From positions 620,001 to 684,000 of the forward strand of contig NZ_BAAADV010000007.1 in the NCBI RefSeq assembly GCF_039522665.1: DNA of 64,000 bases, in the 5' to 3' direction. Source of the stretch: Natronoarchaeum mannanilyticum (GTDB taxonomy: Archaea; Halobacteriota; Halobacteria; Halobacteriales; Natronoarchaeaceae). The notes beneath the pieces are model-generated. The model saw nothing but the letters and a program-made list of their open reading frames with translations. It searched no databases and had not been told where the DNA came from. Below are positions 7,562 through 16,627 of this stretch, piece by piece. The stretch's first letter is position 1, and every line of letters starts with the position of its first letter. A program made the position numbers and the translations under genes.

Positions 7562-8065
7562 TCAGCCGTCGCGGCGTTCGACTTCGTAACTATCGAGTTC
7601 GGCCGAGCTATCGGACGTCGCGCTGAGCCAGACGATGCGGATCTCGGTCCCCGGCGGTAGCCCGCGCTGGAGGCGCGGGTCCGAGCGGTCGTCGGTCAGC
7701 ACGTACCCGACGGAGTCGTTGTACCCGATGTAGACCGCGCTTTCGGGGCCGAGGCCGCCCTCGCTGTTCGCCCAGTCGTGGCCGCTATTGTTTTCGACCC
7801 GTTCGCCGTCGACCGACACCACCACGGTCCCGGGATCCTCGATTCGCTCGCCCGAGAGGTTGGTGATCGCGACCTGCTGCTCGCTGGCGCCGAACTGCTC
7901 GAACTCGAACTCGGTGTCGGGACGCTCCTCGGCGTTGCCGAAGAGCATGAACGCGGCGAATCCGGCCGCCGTCCCGACGACGATCAGGCCGACGACCAGG
8001 GCGACGAACTGGGCGGTCGAGATCGGTAACGACTCGTCGGAGGACTGGGTGTCAGTGCTGGCCAT
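7562..8065 (-). CDS. Type IV pilin-like protein 2
   Basis: A 167-residue protein with a hydrophilic leader, a STAQFVALVVGL-type cleavage region and one hydrophobic helix (about residues 19-42). The extracellular domain ends in GTEIRIVW and SYEVERRDG, the same C-terminal strand pattern as the next gene (8092-8583). Its cleavage site is less canonical than that of its neighbours, so it may be a minor pilin or a membrane-bound paralogue. It carries several NxS/T sequons that could be N-glycosylated. Confidence 0.68.
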   Translation of the reverse strand: MASTDTQSSDESLPISTAQFVALVVGLIVVGTAAGFAAFMLFGNAEERPDTEFEFEQFGASEQQVAITNLSGERIEDPGTVVVSVDGERVENNSGHDWANSEGGLGPESAVYIGYNDSVGYVLTDDRSDPRLQRGLPPGTEIRIVWLSATSDSSAELDSYEVERRDG

Positions 8066-8091
8066 GATCGTGCTACCGGCTGAAACCGGGG

Positions 8092-8583
8092 CTAGCTACG
8101 GGATTCGACCTCGTACTCGAAGAGGATTGCGGAATTGTCCGCGTCTTCGGGGTTCCAGACGATTCGGATCTCGGTGCCGGCGTCGAGGCCGCCGTAGGAA
8201 CCGTTTAGCGTCGATTCACTCGCAATGATGTCGCTTGAGCCGTTCTTAGAGAAGAATACGTCCGTCTGCGAGTCGATCTCCCCGTCCGCATTCGAGAAGT
8301 TGACGCCGTGTTCCGCGAGTTCATCATTGCCGTCGACCGTGACGGTGATCGCGTCGGTGTCGGTGATGACGTCGCCGCCGTCGTGGTACAGCCGGACCTG
8401 CGACGTGTTATCGCCGTACTGGTCGACCTCGAAGTTCGTCTGGGGCGCCTTCTCGAGATTGTTGTCCGACAGGTCGAAAATGAACAGACCGGCCAGTCCC
8501 GCCAGCAGCACGACGATGCCCACGAGCAACACGACGCCGATCACCTCCGATTGTCCTCGTTCCGCGCCGAGATCCCGATCCAT
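8092..8583 (-). CDS. Type IV pilin (canonical QSEVIG leader)
   Basis: A 163-residue pilin with the classical haloarchaeal prepilin site RGQSEVIGVVLLVGI near residue 8-22, followed by a hydrophobic helix. PibD would cut just before the Q/S. The extracellular domain has many NxS/T sequons and the GTEIRIVW...EYEVES C-terminus shared with its neighbours. The ATG at 8583 is preferred because a TATA-like element at 8604-8616 lies 28 bp before it. It is probably assembled into adhesion pili. Confidence 0.82.
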   Translation of the reverse strand: MDRDLGAERGQSEVIGVVLLVGIVVLLAGLAGLFIFDLSDNNLEKAPQTNFEVDQYGDNTSQVRLYHDGGDVITDTDAITVTVDGNDELAEHGVNFSNADGEIDSQTDVFFSKNGSSDIIASESTLNGSYGGLDAGTEIRIVWNPEDADNSAILFEYEVESRS

Positions 8584-8603
8584 GGCACCGTCCACGGAGT
8601 CAA

Positions 8604-8616
8604 ACGTAATAAATCG
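8604..8616 (-). promoter_or_regulatory. TATA-like promoter of the canonical pilin
   Basis: On the minus strand this is the AT-rich stretch cgatttattacgt, about 27-28 bp before the ATG at 8583. It suggests that the inner pilin genes also have their own promoter. Confidence 0.55.
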
Positions 8617-8658
8617 GCAGGAAAAACGGAGTGACGGTTCGCCGGGCTGGAAATAGCG

Positions 8659-9129
8659 CTACCGCAGGTCGTACTCGTACTCCGAGAGCACGACCGCGTC
8701 ACTGCCGTCGGAGGAGGTCCAGATCAGCGCCACGGTGCCCGTATCACCGGACAGCCGAGACTCGTCGATCGTCGCCTCGTCGCCCGCCCGGACCGACTCC
8801 TCGCCGAACAGGCTCGAATCGTCGAGTCGCGTGCCGACGTAGTCCGATTCGAGGTCCCCGACGACGCGGACCTGCCCGGGCTGGACAGTGTCGCCGGCGA
8901 CGTGCTGCAGGGTCACGCCGTCGGAACCGTTCTGCAACTCCCACTGCACCTGGGGCGCCTGTGACGCCTGCGTTTCGCCCGATACCGACGAGCTCGCCGA
9001 GGTACTACCGACGTCGAGGACGAACGCCCCGACGACCGCGGCGCCGACGACCGCCGTGCCGAGAAGTAGTGTCACGCCGAGCATCGATGCGACCGCTCTG
9101 TCGTCCGCCGAAAGTGCGTCGAATTGCAT
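8659..9129 (-). CDS. Type IV pilin-like protein 4
   Basis: A 156-residue protein with the leader MQFDALSADDRAVASMLGV and a hydrophobic helix at about residues 14-39, the archaeal Pilin_N layout. A Ser-rich linker follows, then a beta-rich domain ending VLSEYEYDLR, which parallels the C-termini of the two neighbouring pilins. It is the first of the four pilin genes in transcription order. The AT-rich segment at about 9200-9216 is a possible promoter with a leader of moderate length. Confidence 0.75.
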   Translation of the reverse strand: MQFDALSADDRAVASMLGVTLLLGTAVVGAAVVGAFVLDVGSTSASSSVSGETQASQAPQVQWELQNGSDGVTLQHVAGDTVQPGQVRVVGDLESDYVGTRLDDSSLFGEESVRAGDEATIDESRLSGDTGTVALIWTSSDGSDAVVLSEYEYDLR

Positions 9130-9263
9130 GTGTGATCTCGGTCGGGCCCCGACCGCGACCGCGGGGACGCTCACCGATTAGTTGCGAGCTTCTCGTGTTC
9201 GAATATGTATCTTACTGTCGAACTAACACGAACGGGCCGACCGCTTCCGGCGTGCCGGCGGCG

Positions 9264-10742
9264 TCACGTGATCCGCGAGAGCACGGTTCGGGCCTCGCCG
9301 ACGTCGAGCAGCCCGCTGGCGATCGACAGCGCCACCCAGATCGCGACGCCGAGCCCGATCGCGGCGATCAGCGACGCCATCGAGGAGACCCGGGGCATCA
9401 CGAGCGCGACGCCGACGGCCATGCCGCCTGAGACCGCCACCACCTGCGCCGCGGTTCGGAGGAGTCGCCCCCAGCGCAGCGGGAGTTCGGTGTGCATGAC
9501 GTAGACGTTGCCCGCGACGTAGAAGCCGAAGGTGAGCACGGTCGCCATCGCGGCGCCGGCGGCGCCGTACGGCGGGATCAACAGGAGGTTGAGGACGACG
9601 TTGCCCGCCGCGGTCACCCCCTTGGCGATCGCGCGATCGCGCGCCCGCCCGAGGTAGTCGAGTCCCTGGGTCGTCACCAGGTTGATCGCCTGGAACACGA
9701 CGTAGAGGCTCAACACCTGCACGACGAGCGTCGCGGCCGCGTAATCCCGCCCGAACACCAGCACGATGCCGGGGTCGGCGACGAGCAGCAGGCCGGTCGC
9801 CGCCGGCACGTACAGCAGGAGGACGTACCGGAGACTGGCCTCGTACATGCGCGCCGCGCGCTCGAGTTCGCCGTTCGCTTTCTCCTCGCCGTAGGCCGGC
9901 GAGACTGTGAAGCCGATCGAGCGCGCGGGGACGTCCAGAAACGCCGACACCTGCTTGCCGACCGTGTAGAACCCCGCCGCCGCCGGGCCGGCCAGCGCGC
10001 CGACGAGGATCGTGTCGACGCGCTTGTCGATCGTGTTGGCGCTCCGCGTCGCCGTCAGCGGAATGCTGTACTCCAGGATGCGCCGCCGAAGCCCCTCCTC
10101 GCGCTCGGCGTCGGGCTCGTAGTTCACGTAGAGCTGCGTGTACAGGAGCGCGGCGCCGACGATCACCGCCAGCGCCGCGGCGACGACGTACCCCAGCAGC
10201 GCGCCGACGCCGCCCAGCCCGAGCAGCACGAACCCGACGGCGAAGACGACCCGCGCGACGCTGTTGGTGATCCCGACGGCGGCCGACAGCGTCACCCGCG
10301 AGAACCCCTGGAACAGCACGCTGAAAAAGGACTGGAACGAGAGGACGGCGAGGTACAGCGCCCCGACGAGCAGGTACGGGCGCAGGTCAGGTTGGCCGAT
10401 CACGTCGGCGATCAGTCCGCCGCCTAGCGCCAGTACTACGGCGACCAGCACGACGAGCGCGATCCGGAACCCGAACCCGATCCGGAGGACGTGGTGGAGC
10501 TGGCCGCCGCCGTCTTCCTTGTACTCGTTGACGTAGCGAGCGGTCGAGCGGCCGAGTCCGAGGTCGCTGAAGAGCCGCGCGACGCCGACGATCGAGATCG
10601 TCAGGTACAGCAGGCCGTACTCGCCGGGCGAGAGCAAGAAGCGGGCGAGGACGACCAGCAGCGCGGCGTTGGCGACCATCTTGACGCCGCGGGACAGAAA
10701 CGTCGCCGAGAGCCCGCGCGAGAACCGGTCGATCAGCGACAC
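9264..10742 (-). CDS. Wzx/MATE-type lipid-linked oligosaccharide flippase
   Basis: A 492-residue polytopic membrane protein of the polysaccharide biosynthesis/flippase superfamily, with about 14 predicted helices. It opens with SLIDRFSRGLSATFLSRGVK, and an early DLGLGRSTARYV segment is typical of Wzx-like transporters. The family moves lipid-linked glycans across the cytoplasmic membrane. In haloarchaea such proteins serve S-layer or pilin N-glycosylation, or exopolysaccharide export. It lies upstream of the pilin cluster on the same strand, separated by about 134 bp, so a role in pilin glycosylation is possible but not shown. Confidence 0.85.
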   Translation of the reverse strand: MSLIDRFSRGLSATFLSRGVKMVANAALLVVLARFLLSPGEYGLLYLTISIVGVARLFSDLGLGRSTARYVNEYKEDGGGQLHHVLRIGFGFRIALVVLVAVVLALGGGLIADVIGQPDLRPYLLVGALYLAVLSFQSFFSVLFQGFSRVTLSAAVGITNSVARVVFAVGFVLLGLGGVGALLGYVVAAALAVIVGAALLYTQLYVNYEPDAEREEGLRRRILEYSIPLTATRSANTIDKRVDTILVGALAGPAAAGFYTVGKQVSAFLDVPARSIGFTVSPAYGEEKANGELERAARMYEASLRYVLLLYVPAATGLLLVADPGIVLVFGRDYAAATLVVQVLSLYVVFQAINLVTTQGLDYLGRARDRAIAKGVTAAGNVVLNLLLIPPYGAAGAAMATVLTFGFYVAGNVYVMHTELPLRWGRLLRTAAQVVAVSGGMAVGVALVMPRVSSMASLIAAIGLGVAIWVALSIASGLLDVGEARTVLSRIT

Positions 10743-10957
10743 CGCACCACCACCGGCGCCGCTCCGCGGGGCGACCTGAGTCCTGTCACGGGCGGGGCTA
10801 CGGGCAAACCGAACTTGGTTATGCCCGGCTTTCGCGGCGAGAGCGGCGGTAACCCGCGGCTGAAAGGGCGGTCAGAGTCGGTCTCGTGGAAGCAAACGAC
10901 AGCCGCGACGCGACGTCGAGACGCCGAGCCGAAAACCGGATGGCTGGCGGCCGCCGG

Positions 10958-12703
10958 TCAGCCCAGCAGGACGGCCAGCAAAACGAGCGTCGCGACCAGC
11001 GTCACGAGCAGGATGCTCGTGCCGAAGCCGGCTCGGAGCGGGTGGGCGTACTCGTCGTTCACCGAGTCACCCAGCGGCGTCGCCGCGACGGCCGACTCGG
11101 GGTCGGCGGCCGTGTCGGTGACGAACCCGACGAATCGGACGGCCGCGCGGTCGACCGCGGCGTACAGCTCGGTGACGCCGACGACGAGCCCGCGGGTGCC
11201 GTAGAACGCGATCGGGTTGTAGATCGCGTCGACGTCGGGCACCCGGCCGACCTTCTTGAGCGGGCCCTTGAGGATCACGAAGCCGACGACGGCGATGATC
11301 GCGAGCACCGCCACTTCGAGGACGTGGCTCACCGTGTAGGCCGTGTAGTGGCCGGCGGCGTAGTCGCCCGCGGGCAGGATCTCGTACAGCGCCGGCGGCG
11401 CGACGCCGAACAGCACGCACAGCCCCGCGACAGACAGCATCGCGACGCTCTGACCGCGGTTGGCGTCGAGCACGTCGCCGTCGTAGCTGCCGTGGAAGAA
11501 CGCGTGGTAACCCAGCTTGATGAACGAGAGGAACGTGCCGACGCCCCCGATCATCAGCAGGTAGAACAGCGGCTTGTGTCCGTGGTTGGCGGCGTAGGTG
11601 ATCATCCCCTTCGAGACGTAGCCGTTGAACAGCGGGAAGCCCGAAATCGACAGCGCCGCGACGACGAAGGCCCCGGCGGTGAGCGGCATATCGCTTGCCA
11701 GCCCGCCGATCTTCTTCAGGCTCTCCTCGCCGGTGCGGTAGATCACGACGCCGACCGTCATGAACAGCAGGCTCTTGTAGAGGATGTGGTTGAACACGTG
11801 GCCGAACGCGCCGGCGGTGGCGAGCTGCGTGCCGATGCCGACGCCGGCGACCATGTAGCCGACCTGCGACTGGATGTGATAGGACAGCAGCCGGCGCATG
11901 TCCGACTGGAGCAGGGCCATCGTGGCGCCGAAGACGGCCATCGCGCCGCCCATGTAGGCGATCCACATGTGACCCTCGGGGAACGCCCGGTACATCGCGT
12001 ACACGCCGGTCTTGGTCGTGTACACGCAGAGGAACACGGAAGCGGCGATGTGGGGCCGCGGGTACGTGTCGGGCAGCCAGGCGTGCAGCCCGACGAACCC
12101 GACGTTGACGCCGATGCCGACCGCCGCCAGCACGGCCGGAATCCCGGCGGAGATCCCCTCGCCGGTGAAGAGGAACGTGCCCGCCTCGGCGTAGTGCCAG
12201 ACGAGCGCGGCCAGCACGAGGCTGCCGCCGATCCCGTGCAGGACGGCGTAGCGGAAGCCCGCGCGGACCGCGCGGCCGCCGTAGTGCCAGACCAGCAGCG
12301 TCGAGGTGACGGCCATCAATTCCCAGAAGAACACCAGCGTCAGCCAGTCGCCCGCGAACACGGCCGCGAGGCTCGTGCCGACGTACGACAGCGCGTAGGC
12401 GGTCTGGGTGGTGTCGGCGTCGCTCGCGTACGAGTAGATCACGGCCACGAGCCCGATGAACCCGAAGATCAGGCCCATGATCCGGGAGAACGGATCGACG
12501 TTGTACAGCACTGCCTGGAATCCCGACTCCGCCGAGCCGAACAGCGTCACCTGCAGGTGCGCGCCGGCGGGGGCGAGCCACGACAGCGCGAGTGCGCCCG
12601 CCGTCGCGAGCGCGCCGAGCGCGTGGCCGGCCTTCCGGGGCAGCACTGCGACCAGCAGCGCGGCCACGATCACGACCGCGCCCGGGGGAACGAGCTCCAG
12701 CAT
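10958..12703 (-). CDS. Mrp antiporter MrpA/D-type subunit 3 (lacks the TM7 lysine)
   Basis: A 581-residue proton-translocating transporter of the NuoL/M/N-MrpA/D family with about 14 helices. The conserved TM5 glutamate is present (FFWELMAV, about residue 128). The usual lysine of the VKA..PLHxWLP segment in TM7 is replaced: the sequence reads GVNVGFVGLHAWLPDT, with Asn200 at the lysine position. A lysine is kept in the later HILYKSLLF helix. It is the last gene of the operon, and its ATG overlaps the preceding stop by one base. It probably forms part of the Mrp complex, perhaps with modified conduction. Confidence 0.85.
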   Translation of the reverse strand: MLELVPPGAVVIVAALLVAVLPRKAGHALGALATAGALALSWLAPAGAHLQVTLFGSAESGFQAVLYNVDPFSRIMGLIFGFIGLVAVIYSYASDADTTQTAYALSYVGTSLAAVFAGDWLTLVFFWELMAVTSTLLVWHYGGRAVRAGFRYAVLHGIGGSLVLAALVWHYAEAGTFLFTGEGISAGIPAVLAAVGIGVNVGFVGLHAWLPDTYPRPHIAASVFLCVYTTKTGVYAMYRAFPEGHMWIAYMGGAMAVFGATMALLQSDMRRLLSYHIQSQVGYMVAGVGIGTQLATAGAFGHVFNHILYKSLLFMTVGVVIYRTGEESLKKIGGLASDMPLTAGAFVVAALSISGFPLFNGYVSKGMITYAANHGHKPLFYLLMIGGVGTFLSFIKLGYHAFFHGSYDGDVLDANRGQSVAMLSVAGLCVLFGVAPPALYEILPAGDYAAGHYTAYTVSHVLEVAVLAIIAVVGFVILKGPLKKVGRVPDVDAIYNPIAFYGTRGLVVGVTELYAAVDRAAVRFVGFVTDTAADPESAVAATPLGDSVNDEYAHPLRAGFGTSILLVTLVATLVLLAVLLG

Positions 12704-14568
12704 CAGAAGCTCACCCCCGCGACGATCTCCTCGATCAGGTGCAGGAACACGGCCTGATAGGGCACGACGCCGAGTACGATGGCGCCGGCCGCGACCGCCA
12801 GGATCGGCCCCAGCATCAGCCAGGTGCCCTCCTTACCGGTCCAGCCGACGGCTTCCCAGTCGCCGGTCGTTCCGCCGTGGCCGTGCTCGTCGTGGACGAC
12901 GTCGTGGTGATCGGTATCGGCATGTGAGTCATCTTCCGCATCCGCCTCCGCGTCCGCGGCCGCTTCGGCTTCGGCGGCCTCCTCGCGGCGCCGCTCTTGC
13001 TCTTCGGCCGAAAGGTGATCGCTCGGGTTGCGATCGACCGCGTACGTTCCGGTCGAGGAGCCCCCCGAGTCGTCGGACGCGCTCGCCGAGTCGTCGGATC
13101 GGTCGTCGGCGCCGTTCCCGACGCCATCCGTCGCGACCGCGGGGCCGCCGGTGGTTCCGGCCGCGGCGGCGCCGAAGCGGCCGCCGATCGGCCCCTCCAG
13201 CAGCGGCTTCGAGTCGGCATCGCCGGGCGACTCGAAGAACGCGCCGTAGACGATCGGCCAGAAGTACGCGATGTTGAGGATGCCCGAGACCAGCAACGCG
13301 ACCGCGAAGATCGTCTGCTCGACCTCGACGGCGCCGATCAGTAGGAACCACTTGCTGACGAAGCCGGCGACCAGCGGGATGCCGGCCATCCCCGCCGCGG
13401 CGACCGCGAACGCCGCCATCGTCAGGGGCATCCGCTCGCCGATCCCGTCCATCTCGCTGATGTAGTCGGTGTGGGTTTCGACGTGGATGAAGCCCGCACA
13501 GAAGAACAGCGTGAGCTTCATGAACGCGTGGGCGGGGATGTGGAGCAGCCCGCCCTTCACTGCGGTCGGGCCCAGCAGCGCCAGCCCGAGCACGATGTAG
13601 GATAGCTGACTCACCGTGGAGTAGGCGAGCCGGCGCTTGAGGTGGTCCTGCCGGAGCGCGATGATGCTCGACACGAGGATCGTAAACGCGGCGACGGCCG
13701 CGAGGTAGATCCCCACCCCGAGGTCGGCGACCACTGCCGGGCTGTACACCTCCAGCACCAGCCGCGCGATGCCGAAGACGCCGCTTTTCACGACCGCGAC
13801 GGCGTGGAGCAGCCCCGACACCGGCGTCGGCGCGACCATCGCGTCGGGCAGCCAGGAGTGCAGCGGCATCAGGCCGGCCTTGACGCCGAACCCGGCCGCC
13901 AGCAGCGCGAACGCCGCCTTCGCGAGCGTCGGGTCGGCGTTCCCGAGCGCCTGGGCCGTCGCGCCGAAGTCGGTCGTCCCGGCGAGCACGAACACCAGCA
14001 CGGTGCCAGCGAGCACGAGCACGCCGCCGCCGAAGAACGTGTAGGTCAGGTACTTCCGGCCGGCGGCGCGGGCCTCGCCGTCCTCGTCGTGGGCGACCAG
14101 CGGGTAGGTCGCGACCGACAGCAGCTCGTAGAACAGGAAGATCGTCACCAGGTTCGCGGCGAAGGCGATCCCCACCGCGGCCGAGAGGCTGGCGGCGAAC
14201 GACGCGAAGAAGCGCGTCTGGGCGTGCTCGTCGAGCCCGCGCATGTACCCCACGGCGTAGAACGAGGTGAAGATCCACAGCAGGCTCGCCAGCAGGGCAA
14301 AGAGGACGCCCAGCGCGTCGGCTTCGAGTGCGAGCGTGAGAGAGCTGTCGGTGCCGGGGATCCGCGCGAACTCCAGGGCGGGCGCGCGGTAGCTCTCGCC
14401 GCCCAGCACGCCGGGCACCATGCTCGCGACGATGCCGAACTTCGCGACGGCGGCCGCGACCGACCAGCTGTCCCGAATATTGGGGTGACGATACGACGCG
14501 ACGATCAGCACGATCGCGACGGCCGAGACGAGCACGGCCGCCAGCGGTCGCAGGGATTGTTCGACCAT
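12703..14568 (-). CDS. Mrp antiporter MrpA/D-type subunit 2 with acidic insert
   Basis: A 621-residue subunit of the Mrp cation:proton antiporter. It has the TM5 glutamate (FYELLSVATY), the TM7 lysine (GVKAGLMPLHSWLPDA) and the later lysine helix (HAFMKLTLFF). A hydrophilic insert of about 120 residues (about 455-573) is rich in Asp, Glu, Ser and His. It sits before the final helices and is not usual for the family. The insert is probably an extramembrane loop adapted to high salt, and its His-rich end (about residues 550-563) could bind metal. The gene abuts its upstream neighbour exactly. Confidence 0.87.
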   Translation of the reverse strand: MVEQSLRPLAAVLVSAVAIVLIVASYRHPNIRDSWSVAAAVAKFGIVASMVPGVLGGESYRAPALEFARIPGTDSSLTLALEADALGVLFALLASLLWIFTSFYAVGYMRGLDEHAQTRFFASFAASLSAAVGIAFAANLVTIFLFYELLSVATYPLVAHDEDGEARAAGRKYLTYTFFGGGVLVLAGTVLVFVLAGTTDFGATAQALGNADPTLAKAAFALLAAGFGVKAGLMPLHSWLPDAMVAPTPVSGLLHAVAVVKSGVFGIARLVLEVYSPAVVADLGVGIYLAAVAAFTILVSSIIALRQDHLKRRLAYSTVSQLSYIVLGLALLGPTAVKGGLLHIPAHAFMKLTLFFCAGFIHVETHTDYISEMDGIGERMPLTMAAFAVAAAGMAGIPLVAGFVSKWFLLIGAVEVEQTIFAVALLVSGILNIAYFWPIVYGAFFESPGDADSKPLLEGPIGGRFGAAAAGTTGGPAVATDGVGNGADDRSDDSASASDDSGGSSTGTYAVDRNPSDHLSAEEQERRREEAAEAEAAADAEADAEDDSHADTDHHDVVHDEHGHGGTTGDWEAVGWTGKEGTWLMLGPILAVAAGAIVLGVVPYQAVFLHLIEEIVAGVSF

Positions 14569-16266
14569 CTATCGGACCACCTCCGTCACGAACGGATTCA
14601 GCGCATCCGCGAACTCGACGCCCGCGAACCCGAGTGCGACCGCAAGCAACGCGGCGCCGACGAGCGCGACTTTGAGGCCGAGCGACGCGCCCGGCGCGTC
14701 GGCGACGTCCTGTTCGACCGCGTCGACGCCGGCGTCGCTACTCTCGGCGCCCGAATCAGCACCGCCGTCGGTCGCAGCGTCGGTACCACCATCAGTTGCG
14801 GCGTCGGCGCCGTCAGCATCGGCATCACCACCGTCAGCAGCGACCCCGGCAGCGGCGTCGACGCCCGCCGCGGGCGCCGCGGTCCGGGGCGTGAAGTACA
14901 GCCGCTCTAAGAATCGCGCGGCGTAGGCCAGCGTCAGCACGGTGCTGAGTAGGATCACCGCGGCGACCGGCCAGATCCCGGCCTCGACTGCGCCCAGCGC
15001 GATGTAGAACTTCCCGAGGAAGCCGATCGTCGGCGGGACGCCGACGAGCGAGAGCGCCAGCACGGCCATCGCACCCGACTGGAACGGTGCCTCGTGGCCG
15101 AGCCCCGAGAGTTCCTCGAGCGTCCGCGCGCCGGCCGTCCGCGCGAGGCCGGCGGCGGCGACGAACAGCCCGCCCTTGATGACGCCGTGCCCGATCAGGT
15201 GGACGACGGCGCCGACGATCGCCAGCCGAGCGGCGGACTCGGACGCCGCGGGGTGAACCGCGATCCCGACCGCGGCGACGACCAGGCCGAACTGCGATAC
15301 CGACGAGTAGGCGAACACGCGCTTGACCCGAGTCTGGGTCACCGCCAGCGCGCTGCCCGCGACGACGCTCACCGAGGCCAGCGTCACGACCGCCCACGCG
15401 GCGGCGGGCACGGCCTCGAAAAAGGCCGGCGTGAACACGTCGAACGCGATGCGGGCGAACGCGTACGCGCCCGCGGTCGAGACCAGCGCCGAGATGTACG
15501 CCGTCACGGCGTCGGGCGCCGCGGCGTAGGCGTCGGGCTGCCAGGCGTGCAGCGGGTAGATCGCGGCCTTCACGAACAGGCCCACGGTGATGAACGCGAA
15601 CCCGGCGACGACGAGCGTGTTCGTGTACAGCGGCCCGCCGACGAACGCCGGTTCGCCGGCCAGCGCGGCCGCGAGGTCGGCCATGTTCAGCGTGCCCGTC
15701 GCCATGAACAGGTAGCCGACGCCCAGCAGGTACAGCGAGGCGCCGGTCGTCCCGACGATCAGGTACTTCAGCGCGGCGACCGCGGCGTCGGGGCGCCGGT
15801 CGGACGCGACCAGCGCGTACGTCGCCAGCCCGACGATCTCCAGGAAGACGAACAGGTTGAACACGTCGCCGGTGAGCACGACGCCCATCAGCCCGCCGTT
15901 CAGCAGGAGGAAGGCGGCGAAGAAGGCGTTCCCTCGCGGCCCGGTCGAGCGCGCCATCGCGAGCACGCCCAGCGAGACGACGACGATCAGCAGCACGACG
16001 ATCGCCGAGAGCTGATCGGCCACCAGTTCGATGCCGACGGCGAACTCCTCGGGGCGGCCGTAGTCGCCCAGTTCGTGGATGACTCTGCCCTGTCCGTAGT
16101 AGACGGTGTTCGCGAGCCACGCCGCGATTCCGCCCTCGGCGAGCAGCGTCGCGACTGCGATCGCCCAGCCGGTTCGCTCGCGGACGACGCCCGCCGCGAG
16201 CGCGACGGCCGCCGCGATCAGCGGCAGCACGATCAGACCGACCGGCGCCAGCGAGACGTCACTCAT
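14569..16266 (-). CDS. mrpD: Mrp antiporter MrpD-type subunit 1
   Basis: A 565-residue proton-conducting membrane subunit. Motifs include the TM5 glutamate in FLEIVGLATYALVA, the TM7 lysine in FVKAAIYPLHAWQPDA and the HGVIKGGLF helix. A low-complexity Asp/Ala/Gly segment (about residues 459-530) precedes the last helix, like the insert in the next gene. It overlaps the mrpC gene by 8 bp. By order after mrpC it occupies the mrpD position, and the other two large subunits probably supply the MrpA N-terminal function. Confidence 0.88.
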   Translation of the reverse strand: MSDVSLAPVGLIVLPLIAAAVALAAGVVRERTGWAIAVATLLAEGGIAAWLANTVYYGQGRVIHELGDYGRPEEFAVGIELVADQLSAIVVLLIVVVSLGVLAMARSTGPRGNAFFAAFLLLNGGLMGVVLTGDVFNLFVFLEIVGLATYALVASDRRPDAAVAALKYLIVGTTGASLYLLGVGYLFMATGTLNMADLAAALAGEPAFVGGPLYTNTLVVAGFAFITVGLFVKAAIYPLHAWQPDAYAAAPDAVTAYISALVSTAGAYAFARIAFDVFTPAFFEAVPAAAWAVVTLASVSVVAGSALAVTQTRVKRVFAYSSVSQFGLVVAAVGIAVHPAASESAARLAIVGAVVHLIGHGVIKGGLFVAAAGLARTAGARTLEELSGLGHEAPFQSGAMAVLALSLVGVPPTIGFLGKFYIALGAVEAGIWPVAAVILLSTVLTLAYAARFLERLYFTPRTAAPAAGVDAAAGVAADGGDADADGADAATDGGTDAATDGGADSGAESSDAGVDAVEQDVADAPGASLGLKVALVGAALLAVALGFAGVEFADALNPFVTEVVR

Positions 16267-16627
16267 CGGCGCGCACCTCCCGGAGGACGTCCTCGCGGAG
16301 CGTGCCGTACTCCGAGTAGATCCGGACGATCAGCGCGAGCGCGACCGCCGTCAGCGCGACGCCGACGACGATCGCGGTCAGCACCAGCACCTGCGGCAGC
16401 GGGCTGACGTAGGGGCCGCCGCCCTCGCCGTGGATCACGGCCGTCTGGCCCCCCTCGACGTAGGCGCTGGCGATGAAAAACAGGAACAGGCCGGTCTGGA
16501 ACAGGTTCAGCCCGATCACCTTCTTGACGAGGTTCGGGCTCGACACCACCATGTACAGGCCCGTCCCGACGAGCAGGGCGAACAGCACGTACGCGTACCG
16601 CGTCGCGAGTAGATCGATCAGTGTCAT
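16259..16627 (-). CDS. mrpC: Mrp antiporter subunit C (NuoK-like)
   Basis: A 122-residue membrane protein with three hydrophobic helices, homologous to NuoK/MrpC. The family segment SSPNLVKKVIGLNLFQTGLFLF carries conserved charged residues in helix 1-2, and the VLTAIVVGVALTAVALAL helix follows. The length is normal for the family. It overlaps both neighbours by a few bases (mrpB by 4 and mrpD by 8), so translation is coupled. Confidence 0.9.
   Translation of the reverse strand: MTLIDLLATRYAYVLFALLVGTGLYMVVSSPNLVKKVIGLNLFQTGLFLFFIASAYVEGGQTAVIHGEGGGPYVSPLPQVLVLTAIVVGVALTAVALALIVRIYSEYGTLREDVLREVRADE

Noticed and set aside
10886-12757. Very long plus-strand frame antisense to an Mrp subunit
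   Set aside because: The minus-strand protein has unmistakable membrane and family motifs; the plus frame is a product of high GC content.
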